DNA from: Acetobacteraceae bacterium
GTDB taxonomy: Bacteria > Pseudomonadota > Alphaproteobacteria > Acetobacterales > Acetobacteraceae
Assembly: GCA_019237355.1 (NCBI GenBank)
Contig: JAFAHH010000745.1
Location: 1-8,947, forward strand
Direction: 5' to 3'
Length of the DNA stretch: 8,947 nt
Positions 1 through 6,463 of this stretch are shown piece after piece; the first letter of the stretch is position 1, and each line of letters begins with the position of its first letter. Made by a program: the position numbers and the translations under genes. A model generated the notes under the pieces. The model saw only the letters and a list, made by a program, of their open reading frames with translations. It searched no databases and was not told the origin of the DNA.

Positions 1-109
1 ATGGCAACGGTGGAAATTGCAAGGCACCTCAGATGCGCGTGGTTCGAATCATGACCCGTTTGGGCACCGTAGCCCCGGCTGACCCACCACGATTCATTCT
101 CGGACCCGC

Positions 110-1453
110 ATGACCTCGTTCGGAAGCGAAAATTCGCCCATTCCGGAAGTGATTGTCCAGAAAATATGGGGTTGGCAACGGCAAAGAGACCGGGCCCGCA
201 CAGTCCGACTAGTGCTCGCAGCCCTTGCAGGCGTTTCCTGGATCTTGGGCTTCGCGTTGGGCGAAGACTCAAGCGGAGGCGGGCGGTTTGATTTTCTGAA
301 CACACACTGGCCAGCCTCAAAGATGTTTGCCGATGCGCCATTCCTGATGGCTCTGCGCGAAGACCCTTCGGCGACGCCGCCCCTGCATCACATGCTGATG
401 GCAGCGCTGCCATGGGTGCATGACGAATTTGCCTACCGGCTCACCGGCTTCGCGTTTGGAACAGCGGTGCTTGTGGCGTTCGCGATTGCCGTGCGCCGGC
501 GTTTCGCGCTGGTGTGGCCTGACGGGAGCCTAGCTTTGCTCGCTACTGGGGCGGTTGCACTCTCGCCGGGGCTGCGATCAGCATCCTTTTGGGGCAACAC
601 TGATGTCCTACCGCTGCTCTTCACCGCGTTGACCGCCTTATTGTTGCGTGATCGTAGTACCGGGACCTGGCACAGCAGCGCAACGCCTACTCGGATTGGC
701 GGCGTCGCGCTTTTGAGTGCGGCCGCTTTCTACACGCGGCAAAATTTTATTTTCCTGCCGCTCTTTTCATTTTGGATCCTTGCAGTGCGCAGCCGGGCGC
801 CATTGGTGCCGTTATGCTTCACCTTCGGACTAACAGCCGTCCCGGCGCTAGCTCTGTTCGGCCTATGGCGCGGGCTCACCCCTCCCGCCGTACAAGCGGA
901 ACGGATGCATGCGCTTGACCAACTGGCTAGCGGCAGCGCGCCAGACTTAACCAGCTTCGTTTATCTCGGGGCCATGGTGGCGCCGTTTGCATTACCATTT
1001 CTGGTCGCCAGGAAATCTCCTCCGGGGCGATGGAAGCCAATTCTCCTGGGGTATTGCGTACTTGGGGCGGTCCTCTTCTTGTGCTTCCGCCACATGCAGC
1101 TAAGCCCCCTTGGGGGTGGTGCCGTGACCAAGTTGGGTCTGCTCCTTGGGCCCGCAGGCCTGCCAGTCGTGCTGGCGCTTGCAGCGCTTGGATGGTGCTG
1201 CATTGGAGCGGCCCTGGCGGCAAGCGCGGATAACGCAGTATTATTCGGGTTTGCTGCTTTCCCTCTTTTGGTAATCGGGACGCTGTATCAGCGCTATCTT
1301 GATCCGTTGGCCTTTATCCTGGTTCTCCTCTTGGCTTCACCGCCCCTTGCACCGCCGCTGGTCACAGAGCGGAGCGTGGTGGCCAGCTATATGCTTTTTA
1401 TGTTCTTTGAAGTGATGGGCATCCTCTGGTACATGCTCCTGGGACATACGTAA
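110..1453 (+). CDS. Multi-pass membrane protein, GT-C glycosyltransferase-like
   Basis: A 447-residue integral membrane protein with about 10-12 predicted spans, for example near residues 33-50, 113-128, 141-153, 164-179, 197-226, 231-253, 283-299, 311-326, 342-370, 377-411 and 424-444. A large first extracytoplasmic loop (51-112) contains an SATPPL segment (87-92), similar to the PPL/PPG found in the first loop of GT39 and ALG10-type polyprenyl-phosphate-sugar transferases. Further on, TRQNF (209-213) recalls the RQxN patch of ALG10-like enzymes, and YQRYLDP (393-399) the RYL-type segment near the C terminus of GT-C proteins. These resemblances suggest sugar transfer from a lipid carrier on the periplasmic side, but the usual acidic D/E pair in loop 1 is not obvious, so the substrate and even the activity are inferred. 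The start is the first ATG after an in-frame stop at 80-82; its Shine-Dalgarno is weak. It stands alone, convergent with the transglycosylase gene. Confidence 0.7.
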   Translation: MTSFGSENSPIPEVIVQKIWGWQRQRDRARTVRLVLAALAGVSWILGFALGEDSSGGGRFDFLNTHWPASKMFADAPFLMALREDPSATPPLHHMLMAALPWVHDEFAYRLTGFAFGTAVLVAFAIAVRRRFALVWPDGSLALLATGAVALSPGLRSASFWGNTDVLPLLFTALTALLLRDRSTGTWHSSATPTRIGGVALLSAAAFYTRQNFIFLPLFSFWILAVRSRAPLVPLCFTFGLTAVPALALFGLWRGLTPPAVQAERMHALDQLASGSAPDLTSFVYLGAMVAPFALPFLVARKSPPGRWKPILLGYCVLGAVLFLCFRHMQLSPLGGGAVTKLGLLLGPAGLPVVLALAALGWCCIGAALAASADNAVLFGFAAFPLLVIGTLYQRYLDPLAFILVLLLASPPLAPPLVTERSVVASYMLFMFFEVMGILWYMLLGHT

Positions 1454-1528
1454 GGTTGCAACATTAATATAGGCTGACACGGAACGAGTCTCCCGCCAGT
1501 CAGACGTCTATGGAGGCCTGAAACGAAC

Positions 1529-1636
1529 ATGGTCGTCGCGATTTTGGTGGACTCGAAACTGACTTCTGAGGAGGTCGTTGGCCACCTCGTGCGGGCGAAC
1601 CTCTCCGGCAGCGACCATAGCGTGCCCCAAGGCTGA
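1529..1636 (+). CDS. Possible small protein of 35 residues, unknown
   Basis: A short open frame lies between the two convergent genes. It begins with ATG 12 bases after a GGAGG at 1512-1516, a spacing longer than ideal, and reads MVVAILVDSKLTSEEVV at the N terminus before ending at TGA. The peptide is hydrophobic at the start and acidic/helical after that. I do not recognise it. It could be a genuine small protein or a chance frame in the 200-base convergent gap; only the purine-rich stretch argues for translation. Confidence 0.18.
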   Translation: MVVAILVDSKLTSEEVVGHLVRANLSGSDHSVPQG

Positions 1637-1653
1637 GGACGGCCGGGTGTCGA

Positions 1654-2763
1654 TCAAATTCCCTCCTGTCCGACAATCATGCAGGGCATGCCGGTGCGCT
1701 TGATCCGGTTACAAGCCTGTTGGGCGCCCTCTGCCGAAAGCCCCGTCAGCCGTGCGCGGAACAGTACACCCCCATTTGGCCGCTGGGCGACGCCGATCTT
1801 GGTCTCAGCAGAAACCAAGACCGCCGAGCGCTGGGCTGCTGCGGCCGCTTCCCGCGCAAGCCCTGGAGTTTCATAAGCGCCCACTTGAATCGTCCAAGTC
1901 CGTCCGCCTCCAATCGGCTTTGAGCCTCGGGGCAGTTCATCCGCGTAAGCAGCCCCGACGACGAACCGATAATTTGGCTCACGTCGGGGTGGTGGATTCG
2001 GCTCGCGCCGAGGCAGCTGCACCGGGGACGGATCAACTGCAATGGTGGGCGGAGCAGCCTCCTGCCGCGCAGGTGGAGGAGTCCGCCCGAGAGCTGATGC
2101 GGTCGGGACCGGGTCCTCAAGCGCCGGCAACACCTCCGCCGTTACGACGGCCGGCTGCGTCGGTTCTGGCTCCGGAGGCGGCTTAGGCTGCCCGGCCGCA
2201 TAGGCCGGAAGCGGCCCGCCAGTAGGTGTGCTGCCCCCAAGCCGCGGTGCAACTGCAGCGACGTAAAGCGTGGTTTCATCCGGCAATGGCGCCCCAGTGG
2301 CGAGGTAGTCCTCCAGCCGGTGCGGCCCAGCGTTATAGGCCGCCAAAAATCCTGGCGACCCATACCGGTCATACATCTCTCTTATGTAAGCGGCCCCCGC
2401 CATGATGTTGTCGTGCGGATCATAGGGGTCATTCCCCAAGCCATAGCGTTCCCGGAGCATTTCGTAGGTCTCGGGCATGACCTGCATCAGCCCCATCGCC
2501 CCAGCCGAGGAGGTGGTAAGCTGACCGTCAAGATATTGCTGGCCACCGGACTCCTGCTGCATCACCCCCCGAATCCATTGCTCCGGGATTTGATGCCGGG
2601 TCGCGGCCTCGCGGACGAAGGGACCCCAAGGGTCCTCAGGCGGCCCTGGTGCGCGGTAGTTTCCCCGAACCTCGAAATGGGATCTTGCGCCATGCTGGGC
2701 AGCACATGCCGAAAGCATTGCGACGCATGCGAGGACGACAAGCGCCCGTGAGCCCCATTGCAA
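1654..2763 (-). CDS. Lipoprotein lytic transglycosylase (SLT) with C-terminal SPOR domain
   Basis: Predicted to cleave peptidoglycan glycan strands, leaving 1,6-anhydromuramyl ends, from the periplasmic face of the envelope. The N terminus is a signal peptide with lipobox LSAC, Cys20 being the lipidation site. The SLT/goose-lysozyme-like domain spans about 45-160: QQESGG carries the catalytic Glu71, followed by GAMGLMQVMP (88-97) and AAYNAGP (141-147), all signature segments of the family. A Pro-rich linker (about 175-265) includes a short duplication, RREPNPPP then RREPN. Residues about 289-365 (TWTIQVGAY to PCMIV) form a SPOR domain, known to bind denuded glycans at division sites, so a septal role is inferred. 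Translation starts at TTG, six bases after a perfect AAGGAGG; the nearby ATG at 2756-2758 is in another frame. The gene is divergent from the thiolase, with 150 bases between. Confidence 0.92.
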   Translation of the reverse strand: MQWGSRALVVLACVAMLSACAAQHGARSHFEVRGNYRAPGPPEDPWGPFVREAATRHQIPEQWIRGVMQQESGGQQYLDGQLTTSSAGAMGLMQVMPETYEMLRERYGLGNDPYDPHDNIMAGAAYIREMYDRYGSPGFLAAYNAGPHRLEDYLATGAPLPDETTLYVAAVAPRLGGSTPTGGPLPAYAAGQPKPPPEPEPTQPAVVTAEVLPALEDPVPTASALGRTPPPARQEAAPPTIAVDPSPVQLPRREPNPPPRREPNYRFVVGAAYADELPRGSKPIGGGRTWTIQVGAYETPGLAREAAAAAQRSAVLVSAETKIGVAQRPNGGVLFRARLTGLSAEGAQQACNRIKRTGMPCMIVGQEGI

Positions 2764-2769
2764 GCCCGG

Positions 2770-2776
2770 CCTCCTT
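2770..2776 (-). promoter_or_regulatory. Strong Shine-Dalgarno that fixes the TTG start of the transglycosylase
   Basis: On the minus strand this reads AAGGAGG, followed by six bases and then TTG. It supports initiation at a non-ATG codon and a full lipoprotein signal peptide, and argues against the frame-shifted ATG five bases further in. Confidence 0.75.
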
Positions 2777-2901
2777 CTTCCAGGGCGGTCCTACAGGCAC
2801 TATGAGCAACTCGTCTGAGAATGTGCTGAACTTACCGGTCCAGGCCGTCGAAAAGCTTGGCTTCGTGACCCAAATGCAACGCATCCGTCGGCCAAAAAAC
2901 C

Positions 2902-2907
2902 AAGGAG
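2902..2907 (+). promoter_or_regulatory. Ribosome binding site that fixes the GTG start of the thiolase
   Basis: AAGGAG sits six bases before GTG at 2914. This is the first usable start in frame and gives the expected N terminus of a SCP2-type thiolase (short lead into the ACIIGWA strand). Confidence 0.7.
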
Positions 2908-2913
2908 CAAGCC

Positions 2914-4086
2914 GTGAGCGAAGCCTGCATCATCGGATGGGCGCATAGCCCATTTGGCAAACTGGAAGATCCTGATGTTGAGAGCCTGATTGGCCGGGTC
3001 GCTGGCGCAGCCTTGGCCGATGCCGGGATCGAACCAACGGAGATCGACGCGATCTTCGTGGGCCTGTTCAATAACGGGTTCTCGACACAGGATTTCCCCT
3101 CGTCCCTCGTCCTGCAGCACTTGCCGGAGCTGCGCTACAAGCCGGCGACTCGATTCGAAAATGCCTGCGCAACCGGCACTGCCGCCATTCATGGGGCGCG
3201 AGATTACCTGGCGGCAAGCCGCGGGAGGTTTGCTCTGGTGGTCGGGGCGGAGAAAATGACCGCGACTCCGGGACCGCAAGTGCACGATGCCCTGCTGCAC
3301 GCCTCCTACCGGAAGGAGGAGGGCGATATCCCGAATGGCTTCGCTGGCGTGTTTGGGCGGATTGCCGAGCGTTATTTCCAGCGTTACGGGGATCAATCCG
3401 ACGCGCTCGCGGCCATTGCCGCAAAAAACCATAGAAACGGGGTGGATAATCCTTATGCCCAGCTTCGCCGGGACCTGGGTTACGAATTCTGCCGCACACT
3501 CAGCGAGAAGAATCCCTATGTGGCGCAGCCGTTGAAGCGCACCGATTGCTCGCTCGTGTCGGATGGCGCTGCGGCCGTGGTGCTGACGGATGAAGAAACC
3601 GCCCGCAAGATGGGCAAAGCCGTGCGGTTCCGGGCGGCCGTGCAGGTGAATGATTTCCTGCCGATCTCCCGTCGCGATATTACCCAATTCGAGGGTGCAC
3701 GCGAGGCGTGGAAGCGGGCACTCGATATCGCGGGGCTAAAGCGCGAGGATCTCTCTTTTGTGGAAAGCCATGACTGCTTCACCATCGCCGAGCTGATCGA
3801 GTACGAAGCAATGGGGCTTACCCCACCCGGCCAGGGTGCCCGCGCGGCCCTCGAAGGCTGGACGCGCAAGGATGGAAAATTCCCGGTCAACCCCTCCGGC
3901 GGCCTCAAGGCCAAAGGCCATCCGATTGGCGCCACGGGCGTCTCGATGCATGCCCTTGTCTCGATGCAGCTCACTGGGCAGGCGGGCGGCATGCAGCTTC
4001 CGAAAGCCGAGATCGGGGGCGTGTTCAACATGGGCGGCGCGGCGGTTGCGAACTATGTCTCGATCCTAGAACCGCTTCGCACGTGA
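2914..4086 (+). CDS. SCP2-type thiolase (acetyl-CoA acetyltransferase family)
   Basis: A 390-residue protein of normal length for a lone thiolase domain. The family condenses or cleaves acyl-CoA thioesters (3-ketoacyl-CoA plus CoA to acyl-CoA plus acetyl- or propionyl-CoA) in the cytoplasm. The nucleophilic cysteine is Cys85 in ENACATG. The second motif is HDCF (286-289) instead of the NEAF of degradative thiolases, and the third is GHPIGATG (335-342) with His336. The C-terminal CxG motif of classical thiolases is absent, with FNMGGAAVAN (371-380) in its place. Together these are marks of the SCP2/sterol-carrier thiolase branch, where the HDCF cysteine is thought to replace the CxG cysteine. 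No SCP2 lipid-binding domain, no adjacent DUF35/OB-fold partner and no acyl-CoA ligase are encoded beside it, so the substrate cannot be told; a branched-chain or steroid side-chain acyl-CoA is possible. It starts at GTG and is followed directly by a hairpin. Confidence 0.9.
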   Translation: MSEACIIGWAHSPFGKLEDPDVESLIGRVAGAALADAGIEPTEIDAIFVGLFNNGFSTQDFPSSLVLQHLPELRYKPATRFENACATGTAAIHGARDYLAASRGRFALVVGAEKMTATPGPQVHDALLHASYRKEEGDIPNGFAGVFGRIAERYFQRYGDQSDALAAIAAKNHRNGVDNPYAQLRRDLGYEFCRTLSEKNPYVAQPLKRTDCSLVSDGAAAVVLTDEETARKMGKAVRFRAAVQVNDFLPISRRDITQFEGAREAWKRALDIAGLKREDLSFVESHDCFTIAELIEYEAMGLTPPGQGARAALEGWTRKDGKFPVNPSGGLKAKGHPIGATGVSMHALVSMQLTGQAGGMQLPKAEIGGVFNMGGAAVANYVSILEPLRT

Positions 4087-4087
4087 T

Positions 4088-4113
4088 CCGGGCTGATGCC
4101 GCGATCAGCCCGG
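4088..4113 (+). terminator. Hairpin directly after the thiolase stop
   Basis: A perfect 10-base stem, CCGGGCTGAT (4088-4097) with ATCAGCCCGG (4104-4113), closes a six-base loop and starts one base after the TGA. There is no clear run of T after it, so it may work as a weak or factor-assisted terminator or as a 3' end protecting structure. Confidence 0.55.
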
Positions 4114-4417
4114 CGCTTACCAGACCACCCGGCCGTAACCTAGCCGACCGGGTCTGGTCCTGGCACGAGAACGGAACGGGCGTGCCGGCCGTGGCCGGGT
4201 CGCTGCCGGGCGGATCGAATGTCTGTCGGCGCGAGATCGAAGAGTGTTGTTGAGGACATCCGGCAATCACGGAGGCGTGCGTGGTTGGCATGCCTGACCC
4301 AGAATGAGGAGAATCGGGCGTTGCCGTGCTGGTTGCACACGAATCGGTGAACGAATCGGATCTGTTGGGTCATCTCGAAGGGCGGCCTTCTAAATCTAAA
4401 TGACGGTCTCGTTCCGC

Positions 4418-4440
4418 ATTTGGGATGGAGCTTCCCAAAT
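4418..4440. repeat. Inverted repeat upstream of the dioxygenase gene
   Basis: ATTTGGGA (4418-4425) is mirrored by TCCCAAAT (4433-4440) across seven bases, a perfect 8-base dyad ending 56 bases before the dioxygenase ATG. It could be an operator for a dimeric regulator or a leader hairpin. No regulator gene is adjacent, so function is inference from position alone. Confidence 0.4.
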
Positions 4441-4485
4441 CGGGTTACGGCAAGCGAGCGGAAACCCGAGCTGAACCCTCACCTC

Positions 4486-4491
4486 GAGGAG
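4486..4491 (+). promoter_or_regulatory. Ribosome binding site that fixes the dioxygenase start
   Basis: GAGGAG lies five bases before ATG at 4497. The same frame is open further upstream with an earlier ATG at 4425, but that one lacks a Shine-Dalgarno and would add 24 residues not seen in this short family. Confidence 0.7.
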
Positions 4492-4496
4492 AGCAT

Positions 4497-4841
4497 ATGA
4501 CCGCACAAATCACCGAGTATCACGCGCACATTTACTACGATCCCTCGAGCACGCGCGATGTTGCTGAACGGCTGCGTGAAGAGGCGGGGCGGCTTTTCAC
4601 CGTTCGCCTCGGACGGATGCACGATCAGCCGGTCGGACCGCACCCACAGGCGATGTTTCAGATCGCCTTTACACCTGAGCTGTTTGACAAGCTGGTACCT
4701 TGGCTAATGCTCAACCGGCGAGAGCTTACGGTTCTCGTTCATCCTGAAACAGGGCGCCCGAGGAGCGACCATCTCCACCACGCCTTCTGGATGGGCTACA
4801 TACTACCTCTTAAGGCGGAGGTGTTACCAGAAACGGATTGA
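4497..4841 (+). CDS. DOPA 4,5-dioxygenase family protein
   Basis: A 114-residue cytoplasmic protein matching the length and pattern of the bacterial DOPA 4,5-dioxygenase family, which resembles the fungal betalain/muscaflavin enzyme that opens the catechol ring between C4 and C5 (extradiol cleavage, non-haem metal). Conserved segments are visible in order: YHAHIYY (8-14), LGRMHDQPVGPHP (38-50), MFQIAF (53-58), LVPWLMLNRRELTVLVHPETG (66-86) and DHLHHAFWMG (91-100). The paired histidines in HAH, HDQPVGPH, VHPETG and DHLHHAFW are the likely metal and substrate ligands. The real substrate in bacteria is usually unknown; a catecholic compound is inferred. The start at 4497 is preferred over an upstream ATG because of the GAGGAG before it. 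The gene stands alone, and its last 18 bases overlap the tail of a possible small ORF on the other strand. Confidence 0.88.
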   Translation: MTAQITEYHAHIYYDPSSTRDVAERLREEAGRLFTVRLGRMHDQPVGPHPQAMFQIAFTPELFDKLVPWLMLNRRELTVLVHPETGRPRSDHLHHAFWMGYILPLKAEVLPETD

Positions 4842-4967
4842 GGTGACGCGACGATGGGGTCGCAACAGGGCGAGACTTGTACCAAGTAATGCCGCGCTAG
4901 CCGCTAGCGTATAAACCGTCATACCGATGAACGCCCCAGCAAGCCAGTTGTAGTCTTCCGTGCTCAT
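4824..4967 (-). CDS. Possible small single-span membrane protein (47 residues)
   Basis: The frame starts at ATG 4965-4967 and has an acidic N terminus (MSTEDYNW), one hydrophobic span at about 8-35 rich in Ala, Leu and Thr, then a basic tail beginning RPHRR. That charge layout fits an N-out/C-in or tail-anchored small membrane protein. A partial Shine-Dalgarno (AGGTGG, six bases before ATG) is present on the minus strand. A longer frame opens at 5027, but the added 20 residues look unlike a signal sequence. The 3' end overlaps the dioxygenase gene tail to tail by 18 bases. I do not recognise the family; it could be a real small protein or a chance hydrophobic frame. Confidence 0.4.
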   Translation of the reverse strand: MSTEDYNWLAGAFIGMTVYTLAASAALLGTSLALLRPHRRVTSIRFW

Positions 4968-5641
4968 TCTGCACCACCTGCACATTGCGGCTTCCCAACG
5001 TGACATTCTGTTAAGTGTTGCGCCCACTGCAGGGGTTCCGCAAGCGAATGTAGCGAACTTCCGTAAAGAATCCGTTACAGTGTGGCCGCAAAGCCGAAGA
5101 GGGCACGCCTAGATTGGGACTGGCAAAAATTAAACATCCTTTAGTATGCGTGAATTTAGGCATTCCGTGGCGCAGGCGAGTCGATAGCCGACGCACTAGA
5201 AAAGGTTGTCAGACAGATCGCGATCTGGTGAAGGGCTGGAGGCGATTCATCGGCTCGTTCAATGCCCCAGCCGATAGGCAGCAAACGGAAGCCCGGGCAG
5301 CGTCGCCTGGCTTCCAACCGAGCGACACCAAGCTGCCAGCTCAAAGGCAGCCGCGAAACTTGGCCGTTCAAGTACTCGAGCCGTACACTCACAGCACCGA
5401 TACTGTTGGCCAGATCGGTGATACCGCGACAATCGCCGCAGGAATGGCAATAAGCTGATCTTCCATCGGGTCCATGCGGCGATCTGGTCCAGGGGTCACA
5501 ATCGCTTCGGTGAGCACCTCAACCTTCAGCACGGGCTCAAGTGAATCCTCGGCGGTATGGGAGCATGGGCAGCGGCTATTCTCGACCTGATCCCGAGGTA
5601 CGCTGCCAACCAGGTCTCCCGATTGCGGAGAGGTGAATGGA
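4968..5641. other. Roughly 670-base stretch without a convincing gene
   Basis: Open frames exist on both strands: plus 5114-5458 from a TTG with no ribosome site, minus 5156-5392, and minus 5389-5730 overlapping the next gene. None shows a recognisable domain, signal peptide or good start. The two minus-strand frames abut near 5390 in different frames, which could mean a decayed gene, but there is no homology I can name. Visible landmarks are a locally AT-rich stretch around 5125-5160 and a perfect 14-base palindrome at 5214-5227. Confidence 0.4.
5214..5227. repeat. Perfect 14-base palindrome
   Basis: CAGATCGCGATCTG has no central spacer. It lies inside the gene-poor stretch, more than 400 bases from the next start codon. 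It could be a protein binding site or chance; nothing nearby decides. Confidence 0.3.
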
Positions 5642-6301
5642 ATGAAACGAAGCAAAGCCCTTGCCCTCTCCCTCGCAACGACGTTCGTGATCGGCCTCAC
5701 CTTGTTTGGGTCCGCCGGCCGGTTCGGCATCCCAGCATTTTGGGCTTATATGGCGGTAAACGCCGCCATATCGTTGACGGCGATATTCATGCTTGACCCG
5801 GCGCTTATCGATGAGCGGATCAGACCGGGGGGTCAGGCCCTACCGATCAGGATGTGGCTCGTCTGGCTTTTGCTGCTCGTCCATTGGTGCGCTGCAGGTC
5901 TTGACAGGGGAAGGCTGCACTGGACCGATACGGTGCCTTTTTCAATCCAGATCACCAGCTTCGTGCTCTTCGCCGTCGCGTCGGCGGCGGCCCTATGGGC
6001 GATGCAGGTCAACCAATTCTTCTCGTCAGTCGTCCGCCTCCAGCCCGAACGAGGCCAATTCGTCGTCACCACCGGACCATATCGCCTGATCCGGCATCCA
6101 GGTTATGCGGCGGGGATCGTATTCGCGTTAAGCAGCGGGCCGGCGCTCGGCTCCTGGCTGGCCGCGATTACTGCGGCGCCTGCCATTCCGCTCCTGCTTT
6201 GGCGAACAATTTCCGAGGATCGATTTCTGCAAGACGAGCTACCCGGTTACCTCGCCTATGCGGAACGTGTGCGCTACCGGCTCGTGCCCGGCCTGTGGTG
6301 A
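5642..6301 (+). CDS. Isoprenylcysteine/phospholipid methyltransferase-like membrane protein
   Basis: A 219-residue membrane protein with about five spans (roughly 6-22, 32-51, 71-87, 103-121 and 157-188). The C-terminal half carries the signature of the ICMT/PEMT superfamily: GPYRLIRHPGY (145-155), then SEDRFLQDELPGYLAYAERVR with Glu192 and Glu199, and the ending YRLVPGLW. In studied members the RHPxY region and the downstream Glu bind S-adenosylmethionine in the membrane. In bacteria such proteins methylate lipids or small hydrophobic molecules, or are of unknown function; prenylated proteins are not expected here, so the substrate is open. ATG 5642 is chosen over GTG 5633 because AGAGG at 5629-5633 is eight bases before the ATG, whereas it overlaps the GTG. 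It is convergent with the DNA methyltransferase gene, the palindrome cluster lying between them. Confidence 0.8.
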   Translation: MKRSKALALSLATTFVIGLTLFGSAGRFGIPAFWAYMAVNAAISLTAIFMLDPALIDERIRPGGQALPIRMWLVWLLLLVHWCAAGLDRGRLHWTDTVPFSIQITSFVLFAVASAAALWAMQVNQFFSSVVRLQPERGQFVVTTGPYRLIRHPGYAAGIVFALSSGPALGSWLAAITAAPAIPLLLWRTISEDRFLQDELPGYLAYAERVRYRLVPGLW

Positions 6302-6360
6302 AGCAACGTCACGCCGCAGCAACCGCGGGCCCTCGATCCAGCGATGCAAGTTGGGATATT

Positions 6361-6410
6361 AGAGCACGATCGCTTGAGGCGGAAACGTCGGAAAGCGTGA
6401 ATCGTGCTCT
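6361..6410. repeat. Palindromic repeat element, first unit
   Basis: AGAGCACGAT (6361-6370) is perfectly mirrored by ATCGTGCTCT (6401-6410). The inner bases extend the stem, with CGCTT (6371-6375) matching AAGCG (6393-6397) across a three-base TGA bulge. The unit resembles AGAGCA-ended dispersed palindromes that I recall from alphaproteobacterial intergenic DNA; copy number in this genome cannot be seen from here. Confidence 0.6.
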
Positions 6411-6424
6411 CGAACAAGACTCGC

Positions 6425-6463
6425 TAGAGCATGTTTGTTTCTGCTAAAAACAAACATGCTCTA
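6425..6463. repeat. Palindromic repeat element, second unit, overlapping a stop codon
   Basis: TAGAGCATGTTTGTTT (6425-6440) is perfectly mirrored at 6448-6463 around the loop CTGCTAA. It shares the AGAGCA...TGCTCT ends with the unit 14 bases upstream. Its right end supplies the TAG stop (6461-6463, read on minus) of the DNA methyltransferase gene. It could act as a bidirectional terminator between the convergent genes, but no long T tract follows the stem on either strand. Confidence 0.65.

Larger units (their letters stand above)
4087..4496. other. 410-base gap between thiolase and dioxygenase genes
   Basis: Apart from the hairpin at 4088-4113 and an inverted repeat at 4418-4440, no gene is supported here. 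A 43-residue plus-strand frame at 4219-4350 (starting MSVGARSKSVVED) is rich in Arg and has no good ribosome binding site. Minus-strand frames at 4140-4373 and 4025-4291 are low-complexity and unrecognised. The stretch from about 4390 to 4420 is locally AT-richer and could carry the promoter of the dioxygenase gene, though no clear -35/-10 pair stands out. Confidence 0.4.

Noticed and set aside
36..60. T-loop-like GGTTCGAATC suggesting a tRNA gene
   Set aside because: The bases on each side of the loop do not form a T-stem, and no anticodon arm can be built from the bases available, so no tRNA is annotated.
1752..2186. 144-residue plus-strand frame opposite the transglycosylase
   Set aside because: Antisense to the Pro/Arg-rich linker of the transglycosylase; composition explains the lack of stops.
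2649..2948. 99-residue plus-strand frame across the divergent gap
   Set aside because: It overlaps the transglycosylase signal peptide region and the thiolase start, and shows no domain.
4219..4350. 43-residue plus-strand frame between thiolase and dioxygenase
   Set aside because: Poor ribosome binding site and an Arg-rich unrecognised sequence; kept only as a note on the intergenic stretch.
5114..5458. 114-residue plus-strand frame
   Set aside because: It begins at TTG without a Shine-Dalgarno, is of low hydrophobic content and resembles no family I know.
5389..5730. 113-residue minus-strand frame overlapping the start of the membrane methyltransferase gene
   Set aside because: No ribosome binding site, no recognisable domain, and about 90 bases are antisense to a well-supported gene.
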